64,000 bases of DNA from Paenibacillus dendrobii (GCF_009807035.1 NZ_WUBI01000001.1:1488001-1552000), one strand, 5' to 3'; positions 33,186 to 42,049 are shown, numbered from the stretch's first letter. The notes: generated by a model not told the origin, from the sequence alone. Made by a program: numbers and translations.

Positions 33186-34109
33186 CTATACGGATATCAA
33201 AAAATCCTCGATTTTCGATGCGGATGGAAGAGAGCCCGTTCCCCCGATCCCCTGCGTGGAGATCGCGCCGCTTGCATTGGCAAACCTCACCATCTCCCTT
33301 CCTCGCAATCCGCTGCGGTAAGCATAGATCAACCCCGCGTTAAATGCATCTCCCGCGCCCGTCGTGTCAACCGGAGTCACGCTGAACGACGGAACCATTT
33401 CCGGCGATCCACCGGGAGTAAGCAGCATGGCACCCATGCTGCCGCACTTGACTGCCACCGTATTGGCACCCGTTGGCAGTTTACGTCCCGCTTCTTCTAC
33501 ATTTGCCGTCTGATAAATATGCATGATTTCCTCTTCGCTTGGAATAAACAGGTCCGTATGCGGCAGCAGGCGGTCAATTCCCTCGCGGTGCCATTCACCA
33601 TGAACATCCCAGCCGGTATCGAACGAAGTCGTGATCCCTTGGGAGCGAAGACGGGCAAACAAGGCTTCCCAATGCGGTCGCATGCCATCCTGCAGAAAAT
33701 AAGATCCGAAATGCACATGCTCTGCATGCTCAAACACTTGTTCAGGAATGTCTTGCGGTTTTAGCAGCGGAATGCTGCCAGGATAAGTTAGGAGCCCGCG
33801 GTCACTTGGCGTCGAAAAAGAAAGCGTGACTCCGGTTTTGACTTCCGGATTCCGGATCACATGACCGGTATGTACCTGCATCCGTTCGAGCTCCTTCACG
33901 CAGAACCGTCCAAAGTCATCCTCCCCTACCATACTGACAAACTGTACATCCGCTCCGATTCCAGCCAATGCGCATGCAGTAATTGCCGAAGAGGATCCGA
34001 GAACAATATCAAAAGAATCGATCAGCTTTTCGCGGTTCCATTCGGGTATCAAATCCGTCCCCGATATAATCACATCCACATTCAACTCGCCGATCACGAC
34101 AATTTTCAC
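33186..34109 (-). CDS. PfkB-family sugar kinase (ribokinase-like)
   Basis: I chose the GTG at 34109 (AAAGGAGAAAGAG before it), giving 307 residues and a start KIVVIGELNVDVIISG that matches ribokinase-like proteins; the longer open frame adds 47 residues without fold character. The GSSSAITACALAGIGADV segment corresponds to the substrate-binding GG motif, and DTTGAGDAFNAGL is the catalytic anion-hole motif with the base aspartate. It should phosphorylate a free sugar or nucleoside. A LacI regulator is divergent, and both face an intergenic region with repeated TTTGC motifs. The exact sugar is not evident. Confidence 0.9.
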   Translation of the reverse strand: MKIVVIGELNVDVIISGTDLIPEWNREKLIDSFDIVLGSSSAITACALAGIGADVQFVSMVGEDDFGRFCVKELERMQVHTGHVIRNPEVKTGVTLSFSTPSDRGLLTYPGSIPLLKPQDIPEQVFEHAEHVHFGSYFLQDGMRPHWEALFARLRSQGITTSFDTGWDVHGEWHREGIDRLLPHTDLFIPSEEEIMHIYQTANVEEAGRKLPTGANTVAVKCGSMGAMLLTPGGSPEMVPSFSVTPVDTTGAGDAFNAGLIYAYRSGLRGREMVRFANASGAISTQGIGGTGSLPSASKIEDFLISV

Positions 34110-34780
34110 AGCTCTTTCTCCTTTACATGTGTTTTCGTTATGTCCTTCATTTCCGCCAGGGAGCATACAGCGGATGTTAACGGGTGCCAGCGTATCGCCA
34201 ATACATTGGTTCTTGCCAAAATTCATAGGAATCTCATACTCATATTTCACGTTTTCCTGTGCTGCCGAACTTCCTGTCTACTGACGATTTGAGAACCTTA
34301 GATCACTACAGGACGATTCGTGAAAGCCAGTACTGACCATTTCTTTTCTGGGAATCTACGTTTTTTTTGCAATGTTTTGCGTAAAATTCTCAATATTTTC
34401 GAATCTGTATCGACAAGAGAAATCGTTCCTCCATCCAACCCGTCAATATGGATAATACCGACGGATAATCTCATGTGTGAAGGCGATTACAGCTCCAGCG
34501 ATCGAAATTCCAGTTGTGATTCCCTCTCCTTTTTCGCCATTTTTTTATGTACTCATCTCATTCTTCATAGGCAAATTGTATGCTTCATATTTTGCAATGT
34601 CAACATATTTAGATTAATATTTTGCGGCAACATATTTCGTTTTTGCATGAACATTAAACTCATGTCTTCAATTGACCTTCATCTCTTTATGCCTTACCAT
34701 GAATAAATACATATGAAGAATCCGGTCTATAACCGAATACTTCGTTTTGCGGCAAACATTATCTTAAAGGCGGTCAGATT
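34110..34780. promoter_or_regulatory. Divergent control region with repeated TTTGC motifs
   Basis: This 671-bp region has no credible gene. It carries TTTGC-containing copies at about 34365, 34376, 34591, 34621 and 34746. The last, TTTGCGGCAAA (34746-34756), is a near-perfect palindrome 24 bp upstream of the LacI-family start. TTTGCGGCAAC at 34621 and TTTGCGTAAA at 34376 are weaker. They are candidate LacI-family operators for the regulator and the kinase gene. Confidence 0.55.
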
Positions 34781-35812
34781 ATGGCTACTCTCAAGGACAT
34801 CGCGGATGTTGTCGGCGTTTCGGTATCCACCGTTTCACGCGTGCTTTCCAACGAAACCAACCGTTCCGTGAATTCAGATACGAAAAAGAAAATATGGGAC
34901 ACGGCCCGCGAGCTCGGATATCAGATCAGAAGTTCGGGGGTATTGACCCCGCAAACCAAACGGGTAGGATGCATCGTTTCCACCCTGCAAAATCGCCGCT
35001 ATCATCCTTACTTCTCGGTGATCTTGGAAGGTATTGATCAGGAGCTTGCAAAAAATGGTTTTAAACTGGCTTTTACTTACACTCAAGACGAGCTAAAAAA
35101 ACCAGAGGTCCTGAAGTCTGCTCTTCACGACAATACAATCGAAGGCCTGATTCTGATCGAAGGTATCGATGAGAGCATTTATCGTCAAATCCGGAAGCAA
35201 AACTGCCCCGTGGTGGGCATTGACGTAACCGACAGCAGCATACCAACCATCTCCTATGATCGCGTGGGGGCAGCCCAAAAAGCAGTGCAGCATTTAACGC
35301 AGCAGGGACACCGCGATATTCTCTTCATCGGAGGAACCGGCTTATCCGGTCTCATGGAACGCGAGAAGCGGTTTCGGGGATACCAGCAGGCACTGGGGGA
35401 AGCCCAAATCCCATTGGACCCGGCACGCGTGCTGGATGCACAGTGGGAGCCAGATCAAGCTTACCGGATGATGCTGGCTTTCCTGGAGGACAATCAGAAG
35501 GAACTTCCGACTGCGGTTTTTGCTGCAAGCGATATTATGGCCATGGCCGCAATGCGGGCCATTTCCGAGAAGGGCTTCCGCATCCCCCAGGATTTTGCGG
35601 TCGTCGGATTCGATGATAATGAGCCATCCCGTTATACCGTACCACCGCTGTCGACCATTCATATTCCGACGTTTGAAATCGGAACTATCGCAGCCAAAAC
35701 ACTGCTCCAAACGATCCGGGACCCCTATCCGCTGCCGGTGAATATCTCCGTTCCTTTCGAAACGAAATTCCGTTCATCCAGTAAGTGGAGCGTTACCACC
35801 AAGAATCAATGA
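34781..35812 (+). CDS. LacI-family transcriptional regulator
   Basis: The 343-residue protein has the LacI helix-turn-helix LKDIADVVGVSVSTVSRVLS (residues 4-23) and a sugar-binding domain. The hinge region is atypical: RSSGVLTPQTKRVG replaces the usual arginine-rich AARSL hinge-helix sequence, as in EbgR/GalR-type variants. It is divergent from the PfkB-type kinase and probably controls it and itself through the TTTGC-containing sites between them. The effector sugar is unknown. A strong bidirectional terminator follows. Confidence 0.92.
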   Translation: MATLKDIADVVGVSVSTVSRVLSNETNRSVNSDTKKKIWDTARELGYQIRSSGVLTPQTKRVGCIVSTLQNRRYHPYFSVILEGIDQELAKNGFKLAFTYTQDELKKPEVLKSALHDNTIEGLILIEGIDESIYRQIRKQNCPVVGIDVTDSSIPTISYDRVGAAQKAVQHLTQQGHRDILFIGGTGLSGLMEREKRFRGYQQALGEAQIPLDPARVLDAQWEPDQAYRMMLAFLEDNQKELPTAVFAASDIMAMAAMRAISEKGFRIPQDFAVVGFDDNEPSRYTVPPLSTIHIPTFEIGTIAAKTLLQTIRDPYPLPVNISVPFETKFRSSSKWSVTTKNQ

Positions 35813-35837
35813 GCTTGAAACACCCTGCTTTCATAGC

Positions 35838-35885
35838 AAAAAGGCATTTCCGCCTGGTCCTGCGACCACGGAAATGCCTTTTTTA
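35838..35885. terminator. Bidirectional terminator
   Basis: GGCATTTCCG and CGGAAATGCC pair around a 19-base middle that contains a smaller TGGTC/GACCA stem. A and T runs flank it. It serves the LacI gene and the convergent phosphatase gene. Confidence 0.85.
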
Positions 35886-35945
35886 CACGAAAATGAGAAT
35901 GATCAATACATGACCCGCGATTTTTACGGAAGTACGTGAACATCA

Positions 35946-36530
35946 CTACAAATTCACGGCATCCAGATGACGCCGGCAATTATACAAGTCGCATACCCAC
36001 TCCTCATCCAGCTGCCGAACCAACGTTACCGACGTATTATGGAGATGTTCACGTTCACACATGCCCGGAACCAGAACCGGCAGAAGTGTTGAGATCAACG
36101 CTCCATGACTCACGACCAAAACACGCCGGCCCGGGAATTGAAGGCATATGTCCTGCACGGCCCCCATCCCGCGCCGAATCATGGATTCATCCGTTTCAAC
36201 GCCAAGGTCCATTTCGTTCCAATCCTCGCCCCACATCCGGATTCTCTCGTCTTCCGTGGTGCCTTCCATTTTACCGCATGCCATTTCCCGTAAACGCTCA
36301 TCTGCATGAACAGGTATCCCCATAGCCTTGGCTATGGTTTCAGCCGTCTCCCTGGCACGCGACAAATCGCTAGTATAAACCGCATCCCATGTTTCATGTT
36401 TGAACCGTTCCGCAAGCGCCCTCGCCTGAGCTCGTCCCGTATCATTCAGAGGTACATCGGTCTGCCCTTGCGCTCTTCGAGCCACATTCCAGTCGGTGAT
36501 GCCATGTCTGACCCAACCAATCGTCGTCAT
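35946..36530 (-). CDS. Histidine phosphatase (phosphoglycerate mutase-like)
   Basis: The 194-residue protein has the RHG motif VRHGITDW with the catalytic His9, the arginine in YTSDLSRARETA, the acid in LREMACGKMEG and the second catalytic histidine in VSHGAL. This is the cofactor-dependent PGM/phosphatase superfamily, here closest in style to the GpmB/PhoE/CobC phosphatases. The ATG follows AGGGGGAAG. The substrate is not evident. The fosB gene lies 16 bp upstream on the same strand, so the two may be co-transcribed. Confidence 0.88.
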   Translation of the reverse strand: MTTIGWVRHGITDWNVARRAQGQTDVPLNDTGRAQARALAERFKHETWDAVYTSDLSRARETAETIAKAMGIPVHADERLREMACGKMEGTTEDERIRMWGEDWNEMDLGVETDESMIRRGMGAVQDICLQFPGRRVLVVSHGALISTLLPVLVPGMCEREHLHNTSVTLVRQLDEEWVCDLYNCRRHLDAVNL

Positions 36531-36545
36531 ATGCTTCCCCCTGTT

Positions 36546-36977
36546 TTATGTATTCGTATAGAATGTCATATGATCTTTATCTGCCGCATAATAGTCCATG
36601 CGATCCTGCAGAGTGCCGGTGTGAAGTTCGAATTTGTGGCCATCGGGATCCAGAAAATAGACAGACCTCTTGTCCCTCTCATCCCGTTCTCTGCCAGGCA
36701 GTATGTTCACCTCGAAATACTTAAGCCGCAGCACCCATGGATCAAACTCTTCTTCAGCGACCGAAAAAGCGATATGAGTATAAGTTTTCGGCATTGGCTC
36801 ACGCTCCACATCCTCCTGATTCAGTGCAATCCACAGGCCATCCAGGTCAAAATAGGCAAGCTTCCTCCCCTTGACTAGCAGCTTCGCGCCGAACACACTC
36901 TCGTAGAAGAGAATGGAACGGTCAAGATCCGCAACCGAGAAACAAAAGTGATTAACGCCTTGTATTTTCAATTCCAT
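36546..36977 (-). CDS. fosB: Metallothiol transferase FosB (fosfomycin resistance)
   Basis: The ATG at 36977 follows AAAGGAG and gives 143 residues, the usual FosB length. The whole sequence follows FosB: NHFCFSVADLDRSI with metal ligand H10, FGAKLLVKGRKLAYFDLDG, THIAF with H68, the very characteristic NILPGRERDERDKRSVYF, and DPDGHKFELHTGTLQDR with E117. FosB attaches bacillithiol (or cysteine) to fosfomycin using a divalent metal, inactivating the antibiotic in the cytoplasm. It looks like an intrinsic chromosomal copy, with no mobile element near it. Confidence 0.94.
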   Translation of the reverse strand: MELKIQGVNHFCFSVADLDRSILFYESVFGAKLLVKGRKLAYFDLDGLWIALNQEDVEREPMPKTYTHIAFSVAEEEFDPWVLRLKYFEVNILPGRERDERDKRSVYFLDPDGHKFELHTGTLQDRMDYYAADKDHMTFYTNT

Positions 36978-37096
36978 TCGCTCCTTTAGCATACACTTCC
37001 CGGGATTTCAATTTACTTCCATAACTGACACTTATTATCCGGTACCCGATCCAGCTTATCGGATGTTCTTTTTTTCAATGAAATCCCGCTACCGTC

Positions 37097-38128
37097 CTAA
37101 TCCAAATAGGTCGTGGTCCGCCGCATTTTCACGCTGGATTCCCGTACGATCAGCCGAGGTTCGAACTGCACCTTTTCGTATACGCCGTTTTCGTTTTCAC
37201 GGATCCTTTTAAGCAGCAGTTCCGTCGCAAGCCGCGACACTTCAACCCCCATAATGGATACCGAGCTGATCTGCGGGGAAGTGATCGTCGTATAAATATT
37301 ATTGTCGATGCCGCATACAGCGACATCCTCCGGAACCCGAACGCCGAGCTCCTTGAAACGGTTAATCAACCCGATCGCCACCATGTCATTGCCGGCATAT
37401 ACGGCATCAGGCATATTCTTCAGGCTTTTGAAATAGTCCGCAGCTTTCGCACCCGTGTTCAAGGAAAAATCCTCGCCGAAATATACCAATGAAACATCCA
37501 CATGGCTTAGTGAGTTCACGTAGGCATTATATCGTTCCTCGATAATATCGCAGGGTGCTCCGGCATACGCGATCCGCGTGCAGCCGATGCTAAGCAAGTG
37601 CTCCATCGCGAGCCGCCCTTCTTGCTGGGACAAGCAGACCACATCGGCACGTATATCAGGCGTAAGCTTCTTGCCGTAATTGATCACTGAGATCGGCACC
37701 GGAGATTTATTCACCATCTCAACGAATGTCTTCGGGTAGGCAAGCGGCAATATAATAAGCCCGTCCACATGCAGCTTCTTGACATCCCGAATCGTCTCCA
37801 GCTCGATGCGTCCAATGCCTGAGGTGTTTATATTAACTACGCGGTATCCGTGCTGCTTGGCCGCCTGCTCCACGGACCAGGCGATTTCCGGCATGAAAGC
37901 ATTGCGGATATCCGGCACAGCCAACGCGATTTGGTTCGTATTCCGAATTTTCAGGCTTTGCGCTGCGATGCTAGGAATGAATCCAAGCTCATCGATCGCC
38001 TGCAGCACCTTCGCTTTCGTTTTCTCACTGATTCCACCCGAATTATTGATGGCCCTGGATACCGTTGCAATCCCTACACCTGCTTTTTCGGCCACATCTT
38101 CTATCGTTACTTTAGCTCTGTTCGGCAA
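37097..38128 (-). CDS. LacI-family transcriptional regulator
   Basis: The 343-residue protein has the helix-turn-helix VTIEDVAEKAGVGIATVSRA and the hinge region PSIAAQSLKIRNTNQIA, then a CcpA/RbsR-like sensing domain. It is divergent from the butanediol-type dehydrogenase. The intergenic region has two related palindromes with GGAA-N4-TTCC symmetry, one in front of each gene, so it probably represses both. The start used is the ATG at 38128; a promoter TTTATA-17-TATAAT lies upstream with the operator copy behind it. The inducer is unknown. Confidence 0.92.
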   Translation of the reverse strand: MPNRAKVTIEDVAEKAGVGIATVSRAINNSGGISEKTKAKVLQAIDELGFIPSIAAQSLKIRNTNQIALAVPDIRNAFMPEIAWSVEQAAKQHGYRVVNINTSGIGRIELETIRDVKKLHVDGLIILPLAYPKTFVEMVNKSPVPISVINYGKKLTPDIRADVVCLSQQEGRLAMEHLLSIGCTRIAYAGAPCDIIEERYNAYVNSLSHVDVSLVYFGEDFSLNTGAKAADYFKSLKNMPDAVYAGNDMVAIGLINRFKELGVRVPEDVAVCGIDNNIYTTITSPQISSVSIMGVEVSRLATELLLKRIRENENGVYEKVQFEPRLIVRESSVKMRRTTTYLD

Positions 38129-38152
38129 TCCAATTTAATTCCTTTCTCCACT

Positions 38153-38164
38153 GGAATCGTTTCC
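38153..38164. promoter_or_regulatory. Operator candidate in front of the LacI-family gene
   Basis: GGAATCGTTTCC, a near-palindrome sharing ten of twelve bases with the perfect copy at 38345. It lies between the promoter -10 (TATAAT at 38197-38202 on the minus strand) and the start codon. Confidence 0.6.
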
Positions 38165-38308
38165 CGTTTATTAAAAATTATAGATCCTATAGTTCTATTA
38201 TAACATTAAAGATTTTCTCTATAAAACAACGCATAGCGTAAAATTAAAGACCCGTTCCAAATCCTTAATTTAATCAATTTTTATGGTTAAAAAGATGTTC
38301 ATTCAAAT

Positions 38309-38356
38309 TTGACAATCTTATGAATATGTGACATATTAGTTTCCGGAAACGTTTCC
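38309..38356 (+). promoter_or_regulatory. Promoter and operator of the dehydrogenase gene
   Basis: TTGACA (38309-38314), a 17-base spacer and CATATT (38332-38337). The perfect palindrome GGAAACGTTTCC (38345-38356) covers the expected transcription start, a typical LacI-family repression site. Confidence 0.7.
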
Positions 38357-38421
38357 TATTACGAGCTAAAACAGCTCATAAAATTATAATCGCATATCAT
38401 TTGCGAACTGGAGATGACGAC

Positions 38422-39471
38422 ATGAAAGCACTTAGATGGCATGGCCAAAAAGATTTGCGTCTGGACAACATCGAAGAACCCGCAGCCGCGAAAGGCAAAG
38501 TAAAAATCAGAGTGGAATGGTGCGGCATTTGCGGCAGCGATCTGCATGAATATACTTCGGGACCGATCTTCATTCCTCAAGATGCTCCTCACCCCCTTAC
38601 TGGCGAGAAAGCACCGATCGTTATGGGACATGAATTTTCCGGACAAGTTGTAGAAATCGGCGAAGGCGTAACGAAAGTAAGCGTTGGCGACCGGGTTGTG
38701 GTTGAACCGATTTACGCTTGCGGCGAATGCGAAGCCTGTCAACAGGGTAAATACAATCTTTGCGACAAAATGGGCTTCCTCGGTCTCGCCGGCGGCGGAG
38801 GCGGTTTCTCAAGCTTCGTCGCTGCTGATGAAGTGATGGTCCACAAAATTCCTGATTCCGTTTCTTACGAGCAGGGCGCGCTAGTGGAACCTTCTGCTGT
38901 AGCACTCCATGCCGTACGTTCCAGTAAGCTGAAAGTCGGCGATAAAGCCGCTGTATTCGGTACAGGTCCTATCGGCCTGCTCGTAATCGAAGCTCTGAAA
39001 GCTTCCGGCGCATCCGAGATCTATGCAGTAGAGCTTTCCCCTGAACGTAAGGAAAAAGCCGCAGAGCTCGGAGCCATCGTCATCGATCCGAAAGAATTCG
39101 ATGCGGTAAGTGAAATCCACAAGCGCACCAATGGCGGCGTTGACGTAGCTTATGAAGTAACGGGAGTTCCTCCTGTCCTGACTCAAGCGCTCAAGTCCAC
39201 CAAAATGGGCGGCGAGCTGATGATCGTCAGCATCTTTGAGAAGGAAGCTCCGCTTCAACCGAACAACGTGGTCATGATGGAACGTACCATCAAAGGTATT
39301 ATCGGTTATCGTGACGTATTCCCGGCTGTTATCAGTCTCATGGATAAAGGATATTTCCCTGCCGAGAAGCTTGTCACCAAACGCATTCAGTTGAATGATG
39401 TACTTTCCGAAGGCTTTGAAACGCTGCTGAAGGAAAAAAATCAGGTCAAAATTCTCGTTAAACCGGAATAA
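38422..39471 (+). CDS. Zinc-dependent alcohol dehydrogenase, 2,3-butanediol dehydrogenase type
   Basis: The ATG at 38422 follows TGGAGATGACG and gives 349 residues. Catalytic zinc ligands are visible at C37 (CGICGSDLHEY), H70-E71 (GHEFSG) and a later EPSAVALHA glutamate. The structural zinc cysteines are in CGECEACQQGKYNLC. The Rossmann motif is AVFGTGPIGLL. The opening MKALRWHGQKDLRLD and the FLGLAGGGGGFS stretch match the (R,R)-butanediol/acetoin dehydrogenase group, which interconverts acetoin and 2,3-butanediol with NAD(H). A related polyol dehydrogenase role is possible, given control by a LacI-type regulator next door. Confidence 0.88.
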   Translation: MKALRWHGQKDLRLDNIEEPAAAKGKVKIRVEWCGICGSDLHEYTSGPIFIPQDAPHPLTGEKAPIVMGHEFSGQVVEIGEGVTKVSVGDRVVVEPIYACGECEACQQGKYNLCDKMGFLGLAGGGGGFSSFVAADEVMVHKIPDSVSYEQGALVEPSAVALHAVRSSKLKVGDKAAVFGTGPIGLLVIEALKASGASEIYAVELSPERKEKAAELGAIVIDPKEFDAVSEIHKRTNGGVDVAYEVTGVPPVLTQALKSTKMGGELMIVSIFEKEAPLQPNNVVMMERTIKGIIGYRDVFPAVISLMDKGYFPAEKLVTKRIQLNDVLSEGFETLLKEKNQVKILVKPE

Positions 39472-39581
39472 TTCGTTTCAATCTCCGGGTTTCTATAACT
39501 TCTTTATACGCCAGCATCGTTTAAAGGATGTTATATCTTTTTTTGATTTTTCTATCCATCCAGTTTCATCTTCCTATGGCA

Positions 39582-39619
39582 AAGCCGGATTCTCATGTTG
39601 AGAAATCCGGCTTTTTTTT
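39582..39619 (+). terminator. Terminator of the dehydrogenase gene
   Basis: AAGCCGGATTTCTC-type stem: AGCCGGATTCTC pairs with GAGAAATCCGGCT around ATGTT, followed by a run of eight T, about 110 bp after the stop. Confidence 0.88.
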
Positions 39620-39681
39620 AATATTAGTCGCTTATTTGTATCTTATATGAATGAACCTTATATCTTCTCGATAATTAACTG

Positions 39682-39751
39682 TTGACATTTTTACAATTAT
39701 GTGATATAATAAAATATTTTATTTGACACTATATTTACAGAGAGCTATGAT
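39682..39751 (+). promoter_or_regulatory. Two tandem near-consensus sigma-A promoters
   Basis: P1 is TTGACA (39682-39687), 17 bases, TATAAT (39705-39710), identical to the consensus. P2 is TTGACA (39723-39728), 17 bases, TATGAT (39746-39751). A 14-bp palindrome ATAAAATATTTTAT (39709-39722) lies between them and could be an operator or bent A/T tract. Confidence 0.85.
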
Positions 39752-39794
39752 AGTACCTGCTCAATGAAACATTGATTCCATTGGAGGGTACGAT

Positions 39795-40553
39795 ATGAAC
39801 CAAACAAATCCAGCCAGTCAAATTCACATGCTCGATATTTCCGCAATGATGATGGGCAACGTTGACACCATCCACCCCACACTGATTCATGATGATCACC
39901 ATGCCATTCTGGTGGATAGCGGATATCCCGGACAAATCCCTTTATTTACGCAAGCACTGGAATCCCATGGCATTCGGATTCAAGATTTGACGCATGTTAT
40001 CCTCTCGCATCAGGACATCGATCATATTGGCAGCCTTCCTGCCATGCTGCAACTAACAGACAATCGCATCGAAGTGCTGGCAAGCGAAGGGGAAAAGCCC
40101 TTTATAGAAGGGGATCAAATGATCCTTAAAATCACTCCTGAAGCGCTTGCTGCAGCTGAAGCCATGCTACCAGCAAATGTTCCTGAAGAGTGGAAGCAGG
40201 CTTTTCTCTCCACATTAAAAAATCCGCCACAATCACCCGTAAACCGAGTCATTCATGACGGAGATGTTCTGCCGATGTGCGGAGGGATAGAAATCATCGC
40301 CACCCCGGGTCACACACCTGGCCATATCAGTCTGTATCATATTCCTAGCAAAACGCTTATAGCGGCAGATGCTCTTCGTGTCGTTGACGGCCGCCTATGC
40401 GGTCCGGACCCCGAACAAACGCTGAACATGACCCAAGCCATGGATTCTATCGCCAAGTTGGCAGGATATAATGCTGAGTCCGTTATCTGTTACCACGGCG
40501 GATTATATCGGGATAACGTGCCTCAAGCTTTACAGAATCTCGTTAGAAGCTAA
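39795..40553 (+). CDS. Metallo-beta-lactamase-fold hydrolase
   Basis: The 252-residue protein has the MBL metal motif SHQDIDHIG (H72, D74-type position, D76, H77), the third ligand region ATPGHTPGHISLY, an aspartate in AADALRV and a final histidine in CYHGG. It therefore belongs to the glyoxalase II/lactonase-like hydrolases; the substrate cannot be told from sequence. The ATG follows TTGGAGGG. It is expressed from two strong promoters and is convergent with murI, with only 10 bp between the stops. Confidence 0.9.
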   Translation: MNQTNPASQIHMLDISAMMMGNVDTIHPTLIHDDHHAILVDSGYPGQIPLFTQALESHGIRIQDLTHVILSHQDIDHIGSLPAMLQLTDNRIEVLASEGEKPFIEGDQMILKITPEALAAAEAMLPANVPEEWKQAFLSTLKNPPQSPVNRVIHDGDVLPMCGGIEIIATPGHTPGHISLYHIPSKTLIAADALRVVDGRLCGPDPEQTLNMTQAMDSIAKLAGYNAESVICYHGGLYRDNVPQALQNLVRS

Positions 40554-40563
40554 TTTCAGATCT

Positions 40564-41373
40564 CTAGCCATTCACTTTTACTCCATTGCCTTGATCTGCA
40601 TGTTCAATATGATGAAAATGTTCAAAAGCCTGCTGCATTTTCAGCAGATAAGCTGGGTCCTGGCTGGAGCAAGCATAGCGGATATCGCCCCTGCCTTGTG
40701 TGCCTATGAGTCCTTTCTCATTCAGCACATGGCGAAGTCTGCGAATAGTTCCCAGGCTTCCGTCGATAATCTCAATGTGATCCGGCAGAATCCGGCGCAG
40801 CAGCGGCTTATAGAACGGGAAATGAGTGCATCCCAAGACCAGCGTGCCATAGTCATTCAAATCGTACGCAGCAAATTTCTCGTTAAAATAAGCTGTCATT
40901 ATTTCAAGATCAAACTGCATCGCCTCACAGTATGTCACCAGTTCAGGCAGAGGAAGCGAGTCCACAATGCTATGGTCGTCCACACGGGACACCAGTTGGG
41001 TATATTTCGATTGATGAAGCGTCAGCGGCGTCGCTGCCACCAGAACTCTTTTCCCAGTACTACGGTTCATTTCAACGGCTGGCTTCACCGCAGGTTCCAT
41101 CCCGATAATCGGAAAGCTGTATTCCTTGCGGAGCTCCTCTGCCGCGGCGCTGGTCGCGGTATTGCATGCGATCACCAGTGCTTTGATATCCTCTTGTAAA
41201 ATTTGATTCAGCGACTCACGCACAAAGTCCTGCACCTGCTCCTTCGTTTTCGTGCCGTAAGGTACATGAAGCGTGTCGGCAAAAAATAAAAAGTCCTCGT
41301 CGGGCAGCTGCTTCACGGCTTCAGAAAGTACGGTTAATCCGCCTAACCCTGAATCAAAAAGCGCAATTCGCAT
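40564..41373 (-). CDS. murI: Glutamate racemase
   Basis: The 269-residue enzyme makes D-glutamate for peptidoglycan. Both catalytic cysteines are present, in VIACNTAT (C70) and GCTHFP, with the opening IALFDSGLGGLTVL and the PYG substrate loop. I chose the ATG at 41373, six bases after AGGTG; the frame opens with a GTG nine bases earlier. The name racE is used for the equivalent Bacillus gene. It stands alone on the minus strand. Some Firmicutes carry two racemase genes; this window shows one. Confidence 0.95.
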   Translation of the reverse strand: MRIALFDSGLGGLTVLSEAVKQLPDEDFLFFADTLHVPYGTKTKEQVQDFVRESLNQILQEDIKALVIACNTATSAAAEELRKEYSFPIIGMEPAVKPAVEMNRSTGKRVLVAATPLTLHQSKYTQLVSRVDDHSIVDSLPLPELVTYCEAMQFDLEIMTAYFNEKFAAYDLNDYGTLVLGCTHFPFYKPLLRRILPDHIEIIDGSLGTIRRLRHVLNEKGLIGTQGRGDIRYACSSQDPAYLLKMQQAFEHFHHIEHADQGNGVKVNG

Positions 41374-41537
41374 GTTGTTCACCTGATTTTTCGTAGATTC
41401 ATGACATCAATATATTCTTTATTCCCTTATATGATGAAAACCAAATTTTTGCCAAAAGTCAAGAGTATCCGTCATGGGAAAATAATACACCTGCTAAAAT
41501 CCAATGCATCAACCGAACTCACTACCATTCGAATCTT

Positions 41538-42026
41538 TCAGATTTCCCGCTTGATCATGCAGGCAAACTCGGTTTGCTCGCCATGTACCGGCGAAGAGAA
41601 TACACCAAATTGCTTGAAGCCCGCCTTCTCATATGTCCTCACCGCACGTTTATTGAAGGTAGCCACAACGAGCCGGATGCCCTTTCCGGGAAAGGCGTAC
41701 TTCACATATGCTATTCCTTCCTCCATAAAACGGGTTCCTTGTCCCTGCCCGGTTAGCTCCGGCTTCATCCCCAGTCCGATATCCACCAAAGATTCATCAT
41801 TGTATATTCCTGCATCGTATCCGCCGGGGACTCGAGCCGATATTCCGGTACAATAAAATCCAATCAGCATTTCTTCATGATTCCAGGCGGAAACATAATC
41901 ACCGTTCAACAGCTCCGTAATATCCTCTTCACTTCCATCCATGCTGTATAAATCGTACGGCCGCGGGTATCTCCACGTCGCAATTTCGGCCGCATCTTCT
42001 CGGTTCATGCTCTTCACTCGTACCAT
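41538..42026 (-). CDS. GNAT-family N-acetyltransferase
   Basis: The 162-residue protein has an N-terminal RIMJ/RimI-like beginning (VRVKSMNREDAAEIATWRYP) and the acetyl-CoA loop LTGQGQGTRFMEEGIAY. It ends with AVRTYEKAGFKQFGV, typical of protein or small-molecule acetyltransferases. The ATG follows AAAGAGG. It lies 23 bp after the DinB-family gene and may be in the same transcript. Substrate unknown. Confidence 0.88.
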   Translation of the reverse strand: MVRVKSMNREDAAEIATWRYPRPYDLYSMDGSEEDITELLNGDYVSAWNHEEMLIGFYCTGISARVPGGYDAGIYNDESLVDIGLGMKPELTGQGQGTRFMEEGIAYVKYAFPGKGIRLVVATFNKRAVRTYEKAGFKQFGVFSSPVHGEQTEFACMIKREI

Positions 42027-42049
42027 CGGTGCTGCACAACCTCTTTCTT

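Noticed and set aside
34320..34706. 128-codon plus-strand frame between the PfkB-type kinase and LacI genes
   Set aside because: Rich in Cys, Phe and His with no domain pattern, no ribosome site, and covered by the repeated TTTGC motifs.
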